A DNA stretch of 64,000 nucleotides from Rhodobacter sp. (GTDB lineage: Bacteria > Pseudomonadota > Alphaproteobacteria > Rhodobacterales > Rhodobacteraceae), in assembly GCA_030065095.1 (NCBI GenBank), contig JASJDP010000014.1, forward strand, positions 62,001 to 126,000, in the 5' to 3' direction. Below, piece after piece: positions 35,741 to 46,282 of the stretch. The translations under genes were made by a program, and so were the position numbers. A model generated the notes under the pieces. That model made no database searches. It had not been told where the DNA came from and saw only the letters and a program-made list of their open reading frames with translations. Within the stretch, counting starts at the first letter, position 1; the number at the start of each line of letters is the position of its first letter.

Positions 35741-37108
35741 TCAGGCCACGGAGGACACCGCAAACCGCCGCCCGGCCTGAACCTTGAAGCGGACCAGCAG
35801 CAAGCCTGCCGCCAGCGCCAGCCCGACGACCAGCCCCATCCAGATCCCGGCCCCGCCCCAGCCGAGAACGAAGCCCATCCCATAGCTGGCCGGAATGCCG
35901 ATCCCCCAATAGCTGATCGCGGCGTAGATCATCGGAACACGGGTGTCGTGCAGCCCCCGCAGCAGCCCCAACGCCACCACCTGCGCCCCGTCGACCAGCT
36001 GAAACAGCGCCGCCACCGCCAGGAGCGTCACGCCGATCGCCAGGATCGCCGGGCGTTCGGGGTCGTCGGGGTCGATGAACAGCCCGATCAGAAACTCCGG
36101 CACGGTCAGGTACAGCACGATCGTCAGAGCCGCGAACCCCGCGGACAGGGCCAGGGCGACCTTGGCCCCCTCGCGCAGCCGTGGCCCGTCCTTGCGCCCC
36201 ACCGCATGCCCCGCCCGCACCGTGGCGGCCTGGCTCAGCCCCAGATGCACCACGAAGGACATCGAGGCGAGCTGCAGCGCGATGCCGTGTGCGGCCAGCG
36301 TCTGCGCCCCGAGCCAGCCCATCATCAGTGCCGAGGCCGAAAACAGCCCGCTTTCGGCCAGATGGGTCAGCCCGATGGGCCAGCCCAGCCGCAGCACCCG
36401 CACGAACGCCTCGCCATCCCGGCGCCAGAGCCGCCGAAACAGGGCGTGTTCAGGCGTCACGCGGGCGATGTAGGCCGCCATCAGTCCCAGGCTGGCGATC
36501 TGGATCAGGACCGAGGCCAAGGCGGCGCCAGCAAGCCCCAGTTCGGGAAAGCCAAACTTGCCGAAGATCAGGACATAGTTGAGCACGGCGTTCAACAAGG
36601 CCGCCGTTACCGTGATCCAAAGCACCGCCTGGGTGCGTTCCAGGGCGGCGAGGTGGTTCTTCAGCACCATCACCAGCAGCCCCGGGATCATGCCGAAGCC
36701 CGCGATCCTCAGATAATCCTCGGCCAGCGCGGCCGTTTCGGGTTCTTGCCCCAGGGCCAGCATCAGCGGTTCCGACCAGATCAGCGGCGCCATCGCCAGC
36801 AGGCCATAGGACGCCGACAGCCAAAGCCCCATGCGGGTCACCCGGCGCACCTGCGCCTCGTCGCCCTCGGCCATGGCGCTGGCCACCATCGGCAGCACGG
36901 CGAAGGCAAAGCCCGAACCGACGATGAAAAAGACGAAATAGACCGAATGGCCCAGGGTCACGGCGGCCAGCGCGCGCACGTCGTACCAGCCCAGCATCAG
37001 GGCGTCGGTAACCCCGATCAGGATCTGCGCCAGGTGGCTGCCGATAAGGGGAAGGCCCAATACCAACAAGGCCCGCGCGTGCAGGCGATGGGACGCGAAA
37101 GACTGCAT
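35741..37108 (-). CDS. MATE-family multidrug/metabolite exporter
   Basis: Inner-membrane Na+/H+-coupled efflux protein of 455 aa with about twelve helices in two related halves, beginning LPLIGSHLAQILIGVTDALM, the family's first helix. Conserved segments include GLRLGWPIGL-like VLRLGWPIGLTHLAESGLFS at the start of the second half and QAATVRAGHAVGRKDG. Exports drugs or organic cations; the natural substrate is unknown. Single gene, preceded by the short spacer to the methyltransferase gene. Confidence 0.92.
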   Translation of the reverse strand: MQSFASHRLHARALLVLGLPLIGSHLAQILIGVTDALMLGWYDVRALAAVTLGHSVYFVFFIVGSGFAFAVLPMVASAMAEGDEAQVRRVTRMGLWLSASYGLLAMAPLIWSEPLMLALGQEPETAALAEDYLRIAGFGMIPGLLVMVLKNHLAALERTQAVLWITVTAALLNAVLNYVLIFGKFGFPELGLAGAALASVLIQIASLGLMAAYIARVTPEHALFRRLWRRDGEAFVRVLRLGWPIGLTHLAESGLFSASALMMGWLGAQTLAAHGIALQLASMSFVVHLGLSQAATVRAGHAVGRKDGPRLREGAKVALALSAGFAALTIVLYLTVPEFLIGLFIDPDDPERPAILAIGVTLLAVAALFQLVDGAQVVALGLLRGLHDTRVPMIYAAISYWGIGIPASYGMGFVLGWGGAGIWMGLVVGLALAAGLLLVRFKVQAGRRFAVSSVA

Positions 37109-37165
37109 GGGCTTCGCTTAGTGCAACCTGCGGCAGCGGGCAATACGGGTCCTGCGCCCCGCGCG

Positions 37166-37786
37166 CTACAGCGTGGCCGGTTTCCGCGCCACGAAATCGA
37201 TCAGCGCGGCAAGGCCGTTGTGGCCGGGTCCCGCGTCGACCACTTCGTCATAATCGGCGGCGTGCATAACCTCGTAGCCGGGAAAGGCCGCATGGAGCAT
37301 CTCCAGGGTGTACATATTCTCGGCATGCGGCGGCCCGCCGGTGCCGTAGCCGACCTGCCGCGGCGCGAACCCATGCAGCAACAACAGGCCGCCGGGGCGC
37401 AGGGCGGTGTCGAGCCCGGCGAAGACGCGGTCCCGCAAGTCCGGGCCGGCGAACTGGATGAAGATCGCGGCGACGGCATCGTAGGGATCGGCCGCCCAGT
37501 TCCACGACTCGACGTCGGACATCCGGAAATCGACCGTCACGCCGCGCGCGGCGACCAGCGCGCGGGCCTTGTCGAGCGCCCGCGATGACGGATCGAACGC
37601 GGTGACATGCGCGCCCTGTGCGGCCAGCCAGACCGAGTTGCGGCCCTCGCCGTCGGCCACAGCCAGCACGCGGCTGCCGGGCTGCAGATGCCGGGCCTGC
37701 CGGGTCAGAAACACCGACGGCGCGGTGCCGAACAGATAGCCCGGCCCCGCATACCGCTCATCCCATCTGGCGCCCGCCTCGGTCAT
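37166..37786 (-). CDS. Class I SAM-dependent methyltransferase
   Basis: A 206-aa Rossmann-fold methyltransferase. Motif I is VLAVADGEGRNSVWLAAQG (the usual DxGxGxG is here ADGEGRN), followed by VTAFDPSSRALDKAR and the acidic motif SDVESWN; motif IV is DAVAAIFIQF. The N-terminal WDERYAGPGYLFGTAPS is typical of the TehB/thiopurine-like group, so a small thiol or metalloid acceptor is possible. Cytoplasmic. Transcribed towards the MATE gene, 57 bp apart; no functional link is evident. Confidence 0.85.
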   Translation of the reverse strand: MTEAGARWDERYAGPGYLFGTAPSVFLTRQARHLQPGSRVLAVADGEGRNSVWLAAQGAHVTAFDPSSRALDKARALVAARGVTVDFRMSDVESWNWAADPYDAVAAIFIQFAGPDLRDRVFAGLDTALRPGGLLLLHGFAPRQVGYGTGGPPHAENMYTLEMLHAAFPGYEVMHAADYDEVVDAGPGHNGLAALIDFVARKPATL

Positions 37787-37852
37787 GACGGCAATTTAGG
37801 GTGCCGCACCCGCAGCCGCAATCCGGCGTACTACCAGGCAGGCGGTATCACG

Positions 37853-38293
37853 TCAGTTGATGTTGGCCTCATCGGCCTGCCCTTGTCCGTTCAGCGTGCC
37901 CCAGCAATCCTGACCGTTAAAGGTCCAGCTCAGCGCACCTCCGTCATGAGAGAACGTGTAGGGCCCGTAATAGGTGCCCGGGCAGCTTGGCGTGGTGCTG
38001 TGGTAGTTCATCATCACGGTACAGTTGGCCAAGTCTATCACGCCCGTTCCTTCGCCGGACACGCCGCTGCTGGTGATGTATTTGCTGTGAATGTAATTGC
38101 CGCTTCGGGAAAAATACAGCGTGTTGTTAAAGACATAGTCCATACCGGCATGCGACCCGGCGGTATAGTTCGCGGTGTACTGGCCGTGATACATGCTGCC
38201 GACATCGCAGGATTGCGCCGCTGCGGCCCCCGCCCCCACGACGGTGGCGGTGGCAAGCGTGGCAGCAAGGCGGCTGAGATTGGCAAGTGGCAT
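37853..38293 (-). CDS. Secreted hypothetical protein, 146 aa
   Basis: No family recognised. It has a clear Sec signal (LSRLAATLATATVVGAGAAAA, cut before QSCD, residues named in two parts: LSRLAATLATATVV then GAGAAAA). The mature part is rich in Ser, Thr, Tyr, Asn and Gly with four Cys (in QSCDVGS, ANCTVMM, PSCPGTY, QDCWGTL), which may form two disulfides, and alternating polar/aromatic strands such as YTFSHDGGALSWTFNG. A beta-sandwich periplasmic or extracellular protein is likely. AAGGGAG precedes the ATG at 38293. The long open frame reaching 39241 on this strand is a shadow of the HAD gene. Confidence 0.75.
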   Translation of the reverse strand: MPLANLSRLAATLATATVVGAGAAAAQSCDVGSMYHGQYTANYTAGSHAGMDYVFNNTLYFSRSGNYIHSKYITSSGVSGEGTGVIDLANCTVMMNYHSTTPSCPGTYYGPYTFSHDGGALSWTFNGQDCWGTLNGQGQADEANIN

Positions 38294-38599
38294 ATCGTTA
38301 CTCCCTTGGTTGAATGGACGCAGCCTTACACAGTCCCGGCGATTCACCAAGCGAAACCAAAGCCCGCCTGCAACCTGCGGCAGTGCCCACCATGAACGGG
38401 CATCGGCCTTTTCTGCCGCGGATTTGGCCGCCTGTTTCAACCGGCATTGTCGGCCGCGCCGCGGCGCCCGCCAGGTTGGGCAGACGGGAGTTCCGGCGAG
38501 AGCCCGGCACGTCGAACCGCACCGCCACGACCGTACCTGCATCCGCCCTTTCCCTCGCCCCGGCGTTCTGCCAGTGTCGCGCCGAACGGAGGATCGCCC
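38294..38599. other. Non-coding gap of 306 bp between divergent genes
   Basis: Holds the promoters of the secreted protein (minus) and the HAD hydrolase (plus). An in-frame extension upstream of the HAD gene runs from 38447 but its translation shows no family-like sequence. No repeat or clear operator was found. Confidence 0.5.
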
Positions 38600-39289
38600 A
38601 TGACCATCAAGGCCTGTGTCTTCGACGCCTATGGCACGCTGTTCGACGTCGCGGCCGCCGCGCGCGAGGCGGCAACCGAGCCGGGGCGAGAGGCCTTCGC
38701 CGAGCACTGGCGGAAGCTTGCCGCCGACTGGCGGCTGAAACAGCTGCAGTACACCTGGCTGCGGGCCGTCGCCGGAGCGCATACCGATTTCTGGGAAGTG
38801 ACGCAGAACGGGCTTGACTGGGCGATGGAGGCGTCCGGGCTTGGCGGCGATGCCGAGCTGCGCGAGCGGCTGCTGGCGCTCTATTTCGAGCTTTCGGCCT
38901 ATCCCGAGGTGCCAAAGATGCTGGCGGCGCTGAAGCAAGACGGGTTCGCCACCGCGATTCTGTCGAACGGCGAACCCGGGATGCTGGACGGCGCGGTGCA
39001 AAGCGCCGGCGTGGGCGGCTATCTCGACGCCGTTCTGTCGGTCGAGGAGGTCGGCGTCTTCAAGCCGCATCGCAGCGTTTACGAGATGGTCGGGCAGCGG
39101 TTCGGAACGGCGCCGGACGAGGTGTTTTTCGTGTCCTCGAACGGATGGGACGCGGCCCACGCAACGGGCTTTGGATTCACGACTGCCTGGGTCAACCGGG
39201 CGCAGGAGCCGATGGACCGGCTGCCATGGACACCGGCGCATGTGCTGCCCGATCTCACCACGATTCCCGACCTCGTGAAGGCCAGATGA
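38600..39289 (+). CDS. Haloacid dehalogenase-like hydrolase, type II
   Basis: A 229-aa HAD-superfamily hydrolase of the L-2-haloacid dehalogenase type. Nucleophile Asp is in CVFDAYGTLFD, motif II is AILSNGEPGML, motif III Lys in GVFKPHRSVYEM and motif IV SSNGWDAAHATGFGF. Cap-domain length fits true dehalogenases (about 230 aa). It may release halide from 2-haloacids, although many relatives act on other small acids or phosphates. GGAGG precedes ATG 38600. First of four overlapping genes. Confidence 0.88.
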   Translation: MTIKACVFDAYGTLFDVAAAAREAATEPGREAFAEHWRKLAADWRLKQLQYTWLRAVAGAHTDFWEVTQNGLDWAMEASGLGGDAELRERLLALYFELSAYPEVPKMLAALKQDGFATAILSNGEPGMLDGAVQSAGVGGYLDAVLSVEEVGVFKPHRSVYEMVGQRFGTAPDEVFFVSSNGWDAAHATGFGFTTAWVNRAQEPMDRLPWTPAHVLPDLTTIPDLVKAR

Positions 39290-40119
39290 TGCAACGGTTC
39301 CGGACGTTTGACGGCGTATCGCTTGCCTACCGCGACGAAGGCGCGGGGGTGCCGGTGCTGTGCCTTGCGGGCCTGACGCGGAACGGGACCGATTTCGACT
39401 ACGTGGCGCCCCATCTTCGCGACGTGCGCCTGATCCGGCTGGACTATCGCGGGCGCGGGGCGTCGGACTGGGCCGATCCGGCGACCTACACCTTGCAGAC
39501 AGAGGCGCGGGATGCGCTTGCCCTACTCGACCATCTGGGGCTGGAAAGGGCCGCGATCCTCGGCACCTCGCGCGGCGGGCTGCTGGCGATGTTTCTGGCC
39601 GCGACCGCCAAGGACCGGCTGCTGGGGGCCTGCCTCAACGACATCGGACCCGAGGTCGCGCCCGAGGGGCTGGAGGTGATCAAGGGCTATATCGGCAAGA
39701 ACCCTGGCGTGCGCAGCTTCGAAGAGGCCGCGACGGCGCGGGCGGTTTTCATGTTCGGTTTCCGGAATGTTCCGGCATCCCGTTGGATGGAAGAGGTCCG
39801 CAGGCATTTCATCGACACCGGCGACGGGCTGAAGATCAACTACGACCCCGATCTGGCGCGGATCTTCGACGCCGCCGACCCCGGGGCGGACCCTGCCCCG
39901 CCGGACTTCTGGCCGGCCTTCGATGCGCTCGCCGGGCTGCCGCTGGCCTGCATCCGCGGCGCCAATTCCGACCTTCTGAGCCCGGCGACCTTCGCCGAGA
40001 TGAAACGCCGCCGCCCCGACATGATCGCCGCCGAGGTCCCCGACCGCGGCCACGTGCCGTTCCTCGACGAACCGCAGGCCGTCGCCGCAATCCGAACCTG
40101 GCTGGAGGCCTGCCGATGA
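39286..40119 (+). CDS. Alpha/beta-fold hydrolase
   Basis: A 277-aa serine hydrolase. The nucleophile elbow is LGTSRGGLLA, the oxyanion HG-type segment is VLCLAGLTRNGTDFD, and the final His is in DRGHVPFLDEP. Substrate class (ester, lactone or haloalkane) cannot be read. ATG 39286 overlaps the HAD stop; a second Met at 39289 is equally placed. Coupled by ATGA to the following PLP enzyme, so the operon may treat a small acid or ester in steps. Confidence 0.86.
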   Translation: MMQRFRTFDGVSLAYRDEGAGVPVLCLAGLTRNGTDFDYVAPHLRDVRLIRLDYRGRGASDWADPATYTLQTEARDALALLDHLGLERAAILGTSRGGLLAMFLAATAKDRLLGACLNDIGPEVAPEGLEVIKGYIGKNPGVRSFEEAATARAVFMFGFRNVPASRWMEEVRRHFIDTGDGLKINYDPDLARIFDAADPGADPAPPDFWPAFDALAGLPLACIRGANSDLLSPATFAEMKRRRPDMIAAEVPDRGHVPFLDEPQAVAAIRTWLEACR

Positions 40120-41099
40120 ATATCGACATGATCGAGGCTGCCGCAGAGCGTCTGCAGGGCCGCGCCCGGCGCACACCGCTGCTGTCGTCGCCGTTTCTCG
40201 ACGAAATCGCCGGCCGGCGGGTGTTCGTGAAGGCGGAATGCCTGCAGCACACCGGCAGCTTCAAGTTCCGCGGCGGCTGGTCGGCGGTCTCGGCGCTGGA
40301 CTCGCAGACACGGATGCGCGGCATTCTGGCCTTTTCGTCGGGGAACCACGCACAAGGGGTGGCGCGGGCGGCCCAGCTGCACGGCGTTCCGGCGGTGATC
40401 GTGATGCCGCAGGACGCACCGCACCTGAAGATCGAGAATACGCGCGCGATGGGGGCCGAGGTCGTCCTTTACGACCGCGCAGGCGGCGAGGACCGGCATG
40501 CGATCGGGACGGCCCTGGCCGAGGAGCGCGGGCTGACCCTGATCAAACCCTATGACGAACCCCAGGTGATCGCGGGTCAGGGCACGACCGGCCTCGAAAT
40601 CGCCGCGCAGGCGGCGGACGAGGGTGTCGAGACCGGGCAGGTGCTGGTCTGCTGCGGCGGCGGCGGGCTGACCAGCGGCATCGCGCTGGCGCTCGAGGCG
40701 CGCGCGCCGGGCCTCAGGCCCCGGCCCGTGGAACCCGAGGGGTTCGACGACGTCGCCCGCTCGTTGAGATCGGGCGGGATCGAGCGCAACAACGCCGTCA
40801 CCGGGTCGATCTGCGATGCGATCCTGACGGACGCGCCCGGCCGGTTGACCTTTCCGATCCTGCAGCGGCTGTGCGGCCCGGGCCTCGTGGTCAGCGACGA
40901 TGACTGCCTGCGGGCGATGGCGGCGGCCTTCCTGCGGCTGAAGATCGTGATCGAACCGGGCGGCGCAGCGGCGCTGGCCGCGGCGCTCTACCACCCAGAC
41001 GCCATCGAGGGCGACGCCGTCATCGCGGTGGCCACCGGCGGCAATGTCGATGCGCCGATGTTCATCCGGGCCCTGGACGCGTACGGAGACGGCGCATGA
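40116..41099 (+). CDS. Threonine/serine dehydratase-like PLP enzyme
   Basis: A 327-aa fold-type II PLP enzyme of the threonine dehydratase/serine racemase group. The PLP lysine is in HTGSFKFRGG, the Asn loop is SSGNHAQGVA, and the phosphate-binding glycine loop is VCCGGGGLTSGIAL. It lacks the C-terminal ACT-like domain of biosynthetic IlvA, so it is a catabolic dehydratase, a racemase or a hydroxyaspartate-type lyase. ATG 40116 overlaps the hydrolase stop. Substrate not fixed by sequence. Confidence 0.88.
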   Translation: MNIDMIEAAAERLQGRARRTPLLSSPFLDEIAGRRVFVKAECLQHTGSFKFRGGWSAVSALDSQTRMRGILAFSSGNHAQGVARAAQLHGVPAVIVMPQDAPHLKIENTRAMGAEVVLYDRAGGEDRHAIGTALAEERGLTLIKPYDEPQVIAGQGTTGLEIAAQAADEGVETGQVLVCCGGGGLTSGIALALEARAPGLRPRPVEPEGFDDVARSLRSGGIERNNAVTGSICDAILTDAPGRLTFPILQRLCGPGLVVSDDDCLRAMAAAFLRLKIVIEPGGAAALAAALYHPDAIEGDAVIAVATGGNVDAPMFIRALDAYGDGA

Positions 41100-42295
41100 C
41101 CGGCTTCACCATCGCCAGTTTCAACGTCAAGAACCTGATCGGGCCGGAACAGGAGTATTACCGGTTCGAGCGCTACACCGAGGAAGAGCACGCCTGGAAG
41201 GAGGATTGGCTGGCCGACCAGTTGCTGACGCTGAACGCCGATATCGTCTGTTTTCAGGAAATCTTCGACGCCGCCGCCCTACAGGCGATGATCGACGAGA
41301 CCGACGACCGCGGCAAGGCGCTGAACGAGGCGGCGCTGCCGGACCGGACGAAGGGCTACCGCAAGAAGGCGATCTTCCGCAAGCTGCGCTATAAAGACTA
41401 TGGCGGCGCGGCGCTGGCCTTTGCCGCCAATGCCAATGACGGTGCGCCGGGGCAAAGGCGCCCGGGGCTGGCGGTGCTGTCACGCTTCGGGTTCGACGGT
41501 GCTCCGGAGGTGATCCAGGATCTGGAAACCGCCGTTACCATCCCGTTCCGGGAACTGACCGGCGAGGATGCCGGCCACTACCGCATCAGCCGCCTGTCGC
41601 GCCCGGTGCAAAAGGTTCGCGTGCCGGTCGGCGACACCACGGTGACGGTGTTCAACTGCCACCTGAAGTCGAAGCTCGGCGAATACCTGACACCGCCCGG
41701 CGCATCCTTTGCGCCCGAAGCGGACCTGCTGACCTACGACCCCGCCGGCCGCGCGCTGGGATCGTTGCGCTCTGGCCTGCGGCGCATGGCCGAGGCCTGG
41801 GTGATCCGCCGTCTGGTGCTGGACGAGCTGAAGCGCGGCCACCCGGTCATGGTGCTGGGCGACCTCAACGACGGCGAGCATGCGGTGTCGACCGAGATCA
41901 TCACCGGCGAGCTGCCGTTCAGGAACTACGCCTGGATGCGCCGCCACGACGCCGAGGCGGCGAACGACCGCTATTCCAGCGATGAGGCCGCGCGCATTCG
42001 CGAGGATGTGGAAAAGGTGCGGCTGCATTCGGCGGAAAAGCTCTTTGTGCGCAAGTCGTTGCGCGACATGGTCTTTACCGCAGCCTTCGGCGGGGTCTAC
42101 GAATCGATCGACCAGATCCTGATGTCGCGCCACTTCCACCCCGACAATCCCGAGCGGATCGGCGAGATGGAGTATTTCTCGACGCTCAACGACCATTTGA
42201 CGGACGGGTCGCATCCCGAGGCCCCCTACAACAAGCTCGCCTCGGACCACGGTCAGATCATGGCGCATTTCCGGCTCGGGCGTCCGGAGGGCTAG
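41096..42295 (+). CDS. Endonuclease/exonuclease/phosphatase-family protein
   Basis: A 399-aa EEP-fold hydrolase. Metal and catalytic residues are visible in IASFNVKNLIG, DIVCFQEIFD (Glu), VFNCHLKSK (His), MVLGDLNDGEH (Asp/Asn) and a terminal ASDHGQIMA (Asp-His). The family covers nucleases, sphingomyelinases and phosphoinositide phosphatases, and no signal peptide is seen, so it is cytoplasmic. Last of the four-gene ATGA-coupled operon; its link to the HAD, hydrolase and dehydratase is unclear. Confidence 0.85.
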   Translation: MTGFTIASFNVKNLIGPEQEYYRFERYTEEEHAWKEDWLADQLLTLNADIVCFQEIFDAAALQAMIDETDDRGKALNEAALPDRTKGYRKKAIFRKLRYKDYGGAALAFAANANDGAPGQRRPGLAVLSRFGFDGAPEVIQDLETAVTIPFRELTGEDAGHYRISRLSRPVQKVRVPVGDTTVTVFNCHLKSKLGEYLTPPGASFAPEADLLTYDPAGRALGSLRSGLRRMAEAWVIRRLVLDELKRGHPVMVLGDLNDGEHAVSTEIITGELPFRNYAWMRRHDAEAANDRYSSDEAARIREDVEKVRLHSAEKLFVRKSLRDMVFTAAFGGVYESIDQILMSRHFHPDNPERIGEMEYFSTLNDHLTDGSHPEAPYNKLASDHGQIMAHFRLGRPEG

Positions 42296-43684
<1,389 letters not shown>

Positions 43685-43693
43685 GGTGAGACA

Positions 43694-44482
43694 ATGAAGA
43701 TCGCCGATCTCGGTGATGTGCGGATCAACTACCGTGAAGACGGCGACCCCGGCGGCGCGCCGGTGGTCTTCGCCAATTCGCTGGGCACCGATTACCGCCT
43801 GTGGGACCCGATCCTGCCGCTACTGCCGCCGGGCCTGCGCCTCATCCGCTACGACAAGCGCGGCCACGGGCTGTCCGCCTGCCCGCCCGCCCCCTATTCC
43901 ATGGGCGCGCTGATCGCCGATACCGAACGCCTGCTCGACCATCTGGGCGTCCGCGAGTGCCTCTTCGTCGGCCTCTCGATCGGCGGCATGATCGCGCAAG
44001 GCCTGGCGGTCAAGCGCATGGATCTGATCCGCGCCATGGTGCTCTCGAACACCGCCGCCAGGATCGGCACCCATCAGATGTGGCAGGACCGGATCGACGC
44101 GGTGAAGGCCGGCGGGATCGAGGCGCTGGCGGATCCGATCATGGAGCGCTGGTTCTCGAAAGCCTTCCGCGCGACCCCCGAACTGACCGCCTGGCGCAAC
44201 ATGCTGACCCGGCAGCCGGACGAGGGCTATATCGGCTGCTCGGCCGCGATCCAGGGCACCGATTTCTACACGCCGACCTCCGGCCTCACCCTGCCGACGC
44301 TGGCCATCGCCGGCAGCGAGGACGGCTCCACCCCGCCCGACCTTGTGCGCGAGACCGCCGGCCTCATCAAGGGCTCGAAATTCCATCTGATCCGCGGCGC
44401 GGGCCACCTGCCCTGCGTCGAGAGACCCGAAGAATATGCAAGGGTCCTCGGCGATTTCATCCAGGAGACCGGCCATGCCTAG
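43694..44482 (+). CDS. pcaD: 3-oxoadipate enol-lactonase
   Basis: Hydrolyses 3-oxoadipate enol-lactone to 3-oxoadipate in the protocatechuate branch. A 262-aa alpha/beta hydrolase with nucleophile FVGLSIGGMIAQGLA, a GTDYRLWD segment after the oxyanion loop, and catalytic His in RGAGHLPCVERP. It starts 9 bp after pobA. Order pobA-pcaD-pcaC-pcaH-pcaG is that of roseobacter aromatic clusters. The following 78-bp gap carries a short GC-rich repeat. Confidence 0.93.
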   Translation: MKIADLGDVRINYREDGDPGGAPVVFANSLGTDYRLWDPILPLLPPGLRLIRYDKRGHGLSACPPAPYSMGALIADTERLLDHLGVRECLFVGLSIGGMIAQGLAVKRMDLIRAMVLSNTAARIGTHQMWQDRIDAVKAGGIEALADPIMERWFSKAFRATPELTAWRNMLTRQPDEGYIGCSAAIQGTDFYTPTSGLTLPTLAIAGSEDGSTPPDLVRETAGLIKGSKFHLIRGAGHLPCVERPEEYARVLGDFIQETGHA

Positions 44483-44488
44483 GCTCCT

Positions 44489-44545
44489 TCATCCGGCCGG
44501 AAATATCCCGGGGGTCCGGGGGCAGAGCCCCCGGCGGATCGGCGC
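44489..44545 (+). repeat. Short GC-rich intergenic repeat (family 2, copy 2)
   Basis: Contains CATCCGGCCGGAAATATCCC followed by GGGGGTCCGGGGGCAGAGCC, able to fold through GGGGGC/GCCCCC arms. The same elements occur in inverse orientation at 7824-7893. It sits between pcaD and pcaC without breaking the operon. Confidence 0.65.
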
Positions 44546-44560
44546 CGAAGGTGGCGAACC

Positions 44561-44956
44561 ATGACCTCCCGCTACGAAGAGGGTATGCGGACTCGCCGCC
44601 GGACGCTCGGCGACGCCCATGTCGACCGCGCCGAGGCGCAGAAGACCGCGTTCGACGAACCGTTCCAGACGCTGATCACCGAAACCGCCTGGGGCACACT
44701 CTGGTCACGCGATCAGATCAGCCCCCGCGACCGCTCGATGCTGACCATCGCGCTGCTCGCCGCCCTTGGAAACACCGAGGAGTTGCCGATGCATATCCGC
44801 GCCACCGCCAACACCGGCGCGACCAAGGAAGACGTGATCGAGGCGCTGCTGCATGTCGCCGTCTATGCCGGCGTGCCGCGCGCCAACACCGCGATCAGGA
44901 TCGCCAAGGACACCTATGCCGACATGGAGGCAACGCATGCGCAACGCCCCGACTGA
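44561..44956 (+). CDS. pcaC: 4-carboxymuconolactone decarboxylase
   Basis: Removes CO2 from 4-carboxymuconolactone to give the enol-lactone used by PcaD. 131 aa of the CMD family, with RRTLGDAHVDRAEAQKT, the WGTLWSR motif, and the helical core RSMLTIALLAALG and EEVIEALLHVAVYAGVP-like DVIEALLHVAVYAGVPRAN. It overlaps pcaH by 20 bp. Confidence 0.93.
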   Translation: MTSRYEEGMRTRRRTLGDAHVDRAEAQKTAFDEPFQTLITETAWGTLWSRDQISPRDRSMLTIALLAALGNTEELPMHIRATANTGATKEDVIEALLHVAVYAGVPRANTAIRIAKDTYADMEATHAQRPD

Positions 44957-45677
44957 TCCCGGACCGCTGATCCCGCGCAACCGCGCGGCGCACCCGGTGG
45001 CCTACGATCCGGACTACAAGACCTCCGTCTCCCGGTCTCCGAAATGGCCGCTGCTGTCGATGGAATCCACGATCACCGAGGAAACCGGCCCGGTCTTCGG
45101 CCACGGCTTGCTGGGCCCGCTCGACAACAACCTGATCCTGAATTTCACCCAGGGCGAGGCCCCGGCCGTGGGCGAGCGCATCCGCGTGCATGGCCGCGTG
45201 CTGGACGAAACCGGCCGGCCGGTCCCGAACACGCTCGTCGAGATCTGGCAGGCCAATGCCGGCGGGCGCTACCGCCACATCAAGGACACCTATTTCGCCC
45301 CGCTGGATCCGAATTTCGGCGGCTGCGGGCGCACGATCACCGACGATGACGGCGCCTATGAGTTCATGACGATCCGCCCCGGCGCATATCCCTGGCCGAA
45401 CCGCGCCAACGACTGGCGACCGATGCATATCCACTATTCGATCTTCGGCTCGGGCTTCGGGCAGCGGCTGATCAGCCAGATGTATTTCCAGGGCGACCCG
45501 CTGATCGATCTCTGCCCGATCGCCCATACGATCAAGGACCGCGGCCAACTCGACCGGCTGGTCGCTCCGCTCGACATGGCCGGGTCGCGGCCGATGGATT
45601 ACCTCGCCTATCAGTTCGACATCGTCCTGCGCGGTCGGCGCCAGACCATGTTCGAAAACAAGCCGGAGGGGATGTGA
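44937..45677 (+). CDS. pcaH: Protocatechuate 3,4-dioxygenase, beta subunit
   Basis: Iron-bearing subunit of the intradiol dioxygenase that opens protocatechuate to 3-carboxymuconate. 246 aa. Fe(III) ligands fall in TIRPGAYPWPN (Tyr), the following Tyr-rich region, and WRPMHIHYSIFG (two His). VEIWQANAGGRYRH is the family signature. ATG 44937 lies inside the end of pcaC, giving a 20-bp overlap; the open frame starting at 44853 extends deeper into pcaC and is rejected. Works as a complex with PcaG. Confidence 0.95.
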   Translation: MRNAPTDPGPLIPRNRAAHPVAYDPDYKTSVSRSPKWPLLSMESTITEETGPVFGHGLLGPLDNNLILNFTQGEAPAVGERIRVHGRVLDETGRPVPNTLVEIWQANAGGRYRHIKDTYFAPLDPNFGGCGRTITDDDGAYEFMTIRPGAYPWPNRANDWRPMHIHYSIFGSGFGQRLISQMYFQGDPLIDLCPIAHTIKDRGQLDRLVAPLDMAGSRPMDYLAYQFDIVLRGRRQTMFENKPEGM

Positions 45678-45678
45678 C

Positions 45679-46278
45679 ATGACCCAGACCTTGCGCCGCC
45701 TGACCGAAACGCCATCGCAGACCGCCGGGCCATACGTGCATATCGGCTGCATCCCCACCTTCGCCGGCAACCCCGGCATCTACCCCGAGGATCTGGGGCT
45801 GCGCGCCATCGAGGACGGCGCGCTCGGCGAACCGATCACCATCACGGGCGCGGTCTATGATGGCACCGGCTGGGCCCTGCGCGACGCGATGCTGGAGAGC
45901 TGGCAGGCCGATGCGGCCGGTCTCTACCCCGGCCAGCCCGGCGCCGACCCCAACGTCAACGGCTTCTGCCGCTTCGCCGCCGATAAGGACAGCGGCGACT
46001 ATGCCCTGAGCACCATCAAGCCCGGCCGCACCCGGCTCCGCGACGGGCGCGAACAGGCCCCGCATATCGCCGTCTGGATCACCGCCCGCGGGATCAATAT
46101 CGGGCTTTTGACCCGGATCTATTTCGACGACGAAGACAACAGCGCCGATCCGGTGCTGAGCCGGATCGAGCAACGCCCCCGCGCCGACACGCTGATCGCC
46201 CGCAAGACCGGCGAGGGCCGGTACCGGTTCGACATCCGGCTGCAGGGCGACAACGAAACGGTGTTTCTGGATATGTAA
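45679..46278 (+). CDS. pcaG: Protocatechuate 3,4-dioxygenase, alpha subunit
   Basis: Structural partner of PcaH, 199 aa. It has TPSQTAGPYVHIGCIP at the N-terminus, the ESWQADAAGLYPGQ signature and PHIAVWITARGINI where the iron His ligands of the beta subunit are lost, as expected for alpha subunits. Starts 1 bp after pcaH. Followed by two tandem hairpins that may reduce read-through into the BKACE and pcaB genes. Confidence 0.94.
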   Translation: MTQTLRRLTETPSQTAGPYVHIGCIPTFAGNPGIYPEDLGLRAIEDGALGEPITITGAVYDGTGWALRDAMLESWQADAAGLYPGQPGADPNVNGFCRFAADKDSGDYALSTIKPGRTRLRDGREQAPHIAVWITARGINIGLLTRIYFDDEDNSADPVLSRIEQRPRADTLIARKTGEGRYRFDIRLQGDNETVFLDM

Positions 46279-46282
46279 GCGG

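Noticed and set aside
37122-38383. 15-mer TGCAACCTGCGGCAG present at 37122 and 38369
   Set aside because: A single short match in GC-rich DNA is expected by chance in a window this size and the flanks do not align.
38294-39241. Minus-strand extension of the secreted protein to 39241
   Set aside because: It is antisense to the HAD hydrolase gene; the signal peptide and a Shine-Dalgarno set the start at 38293.
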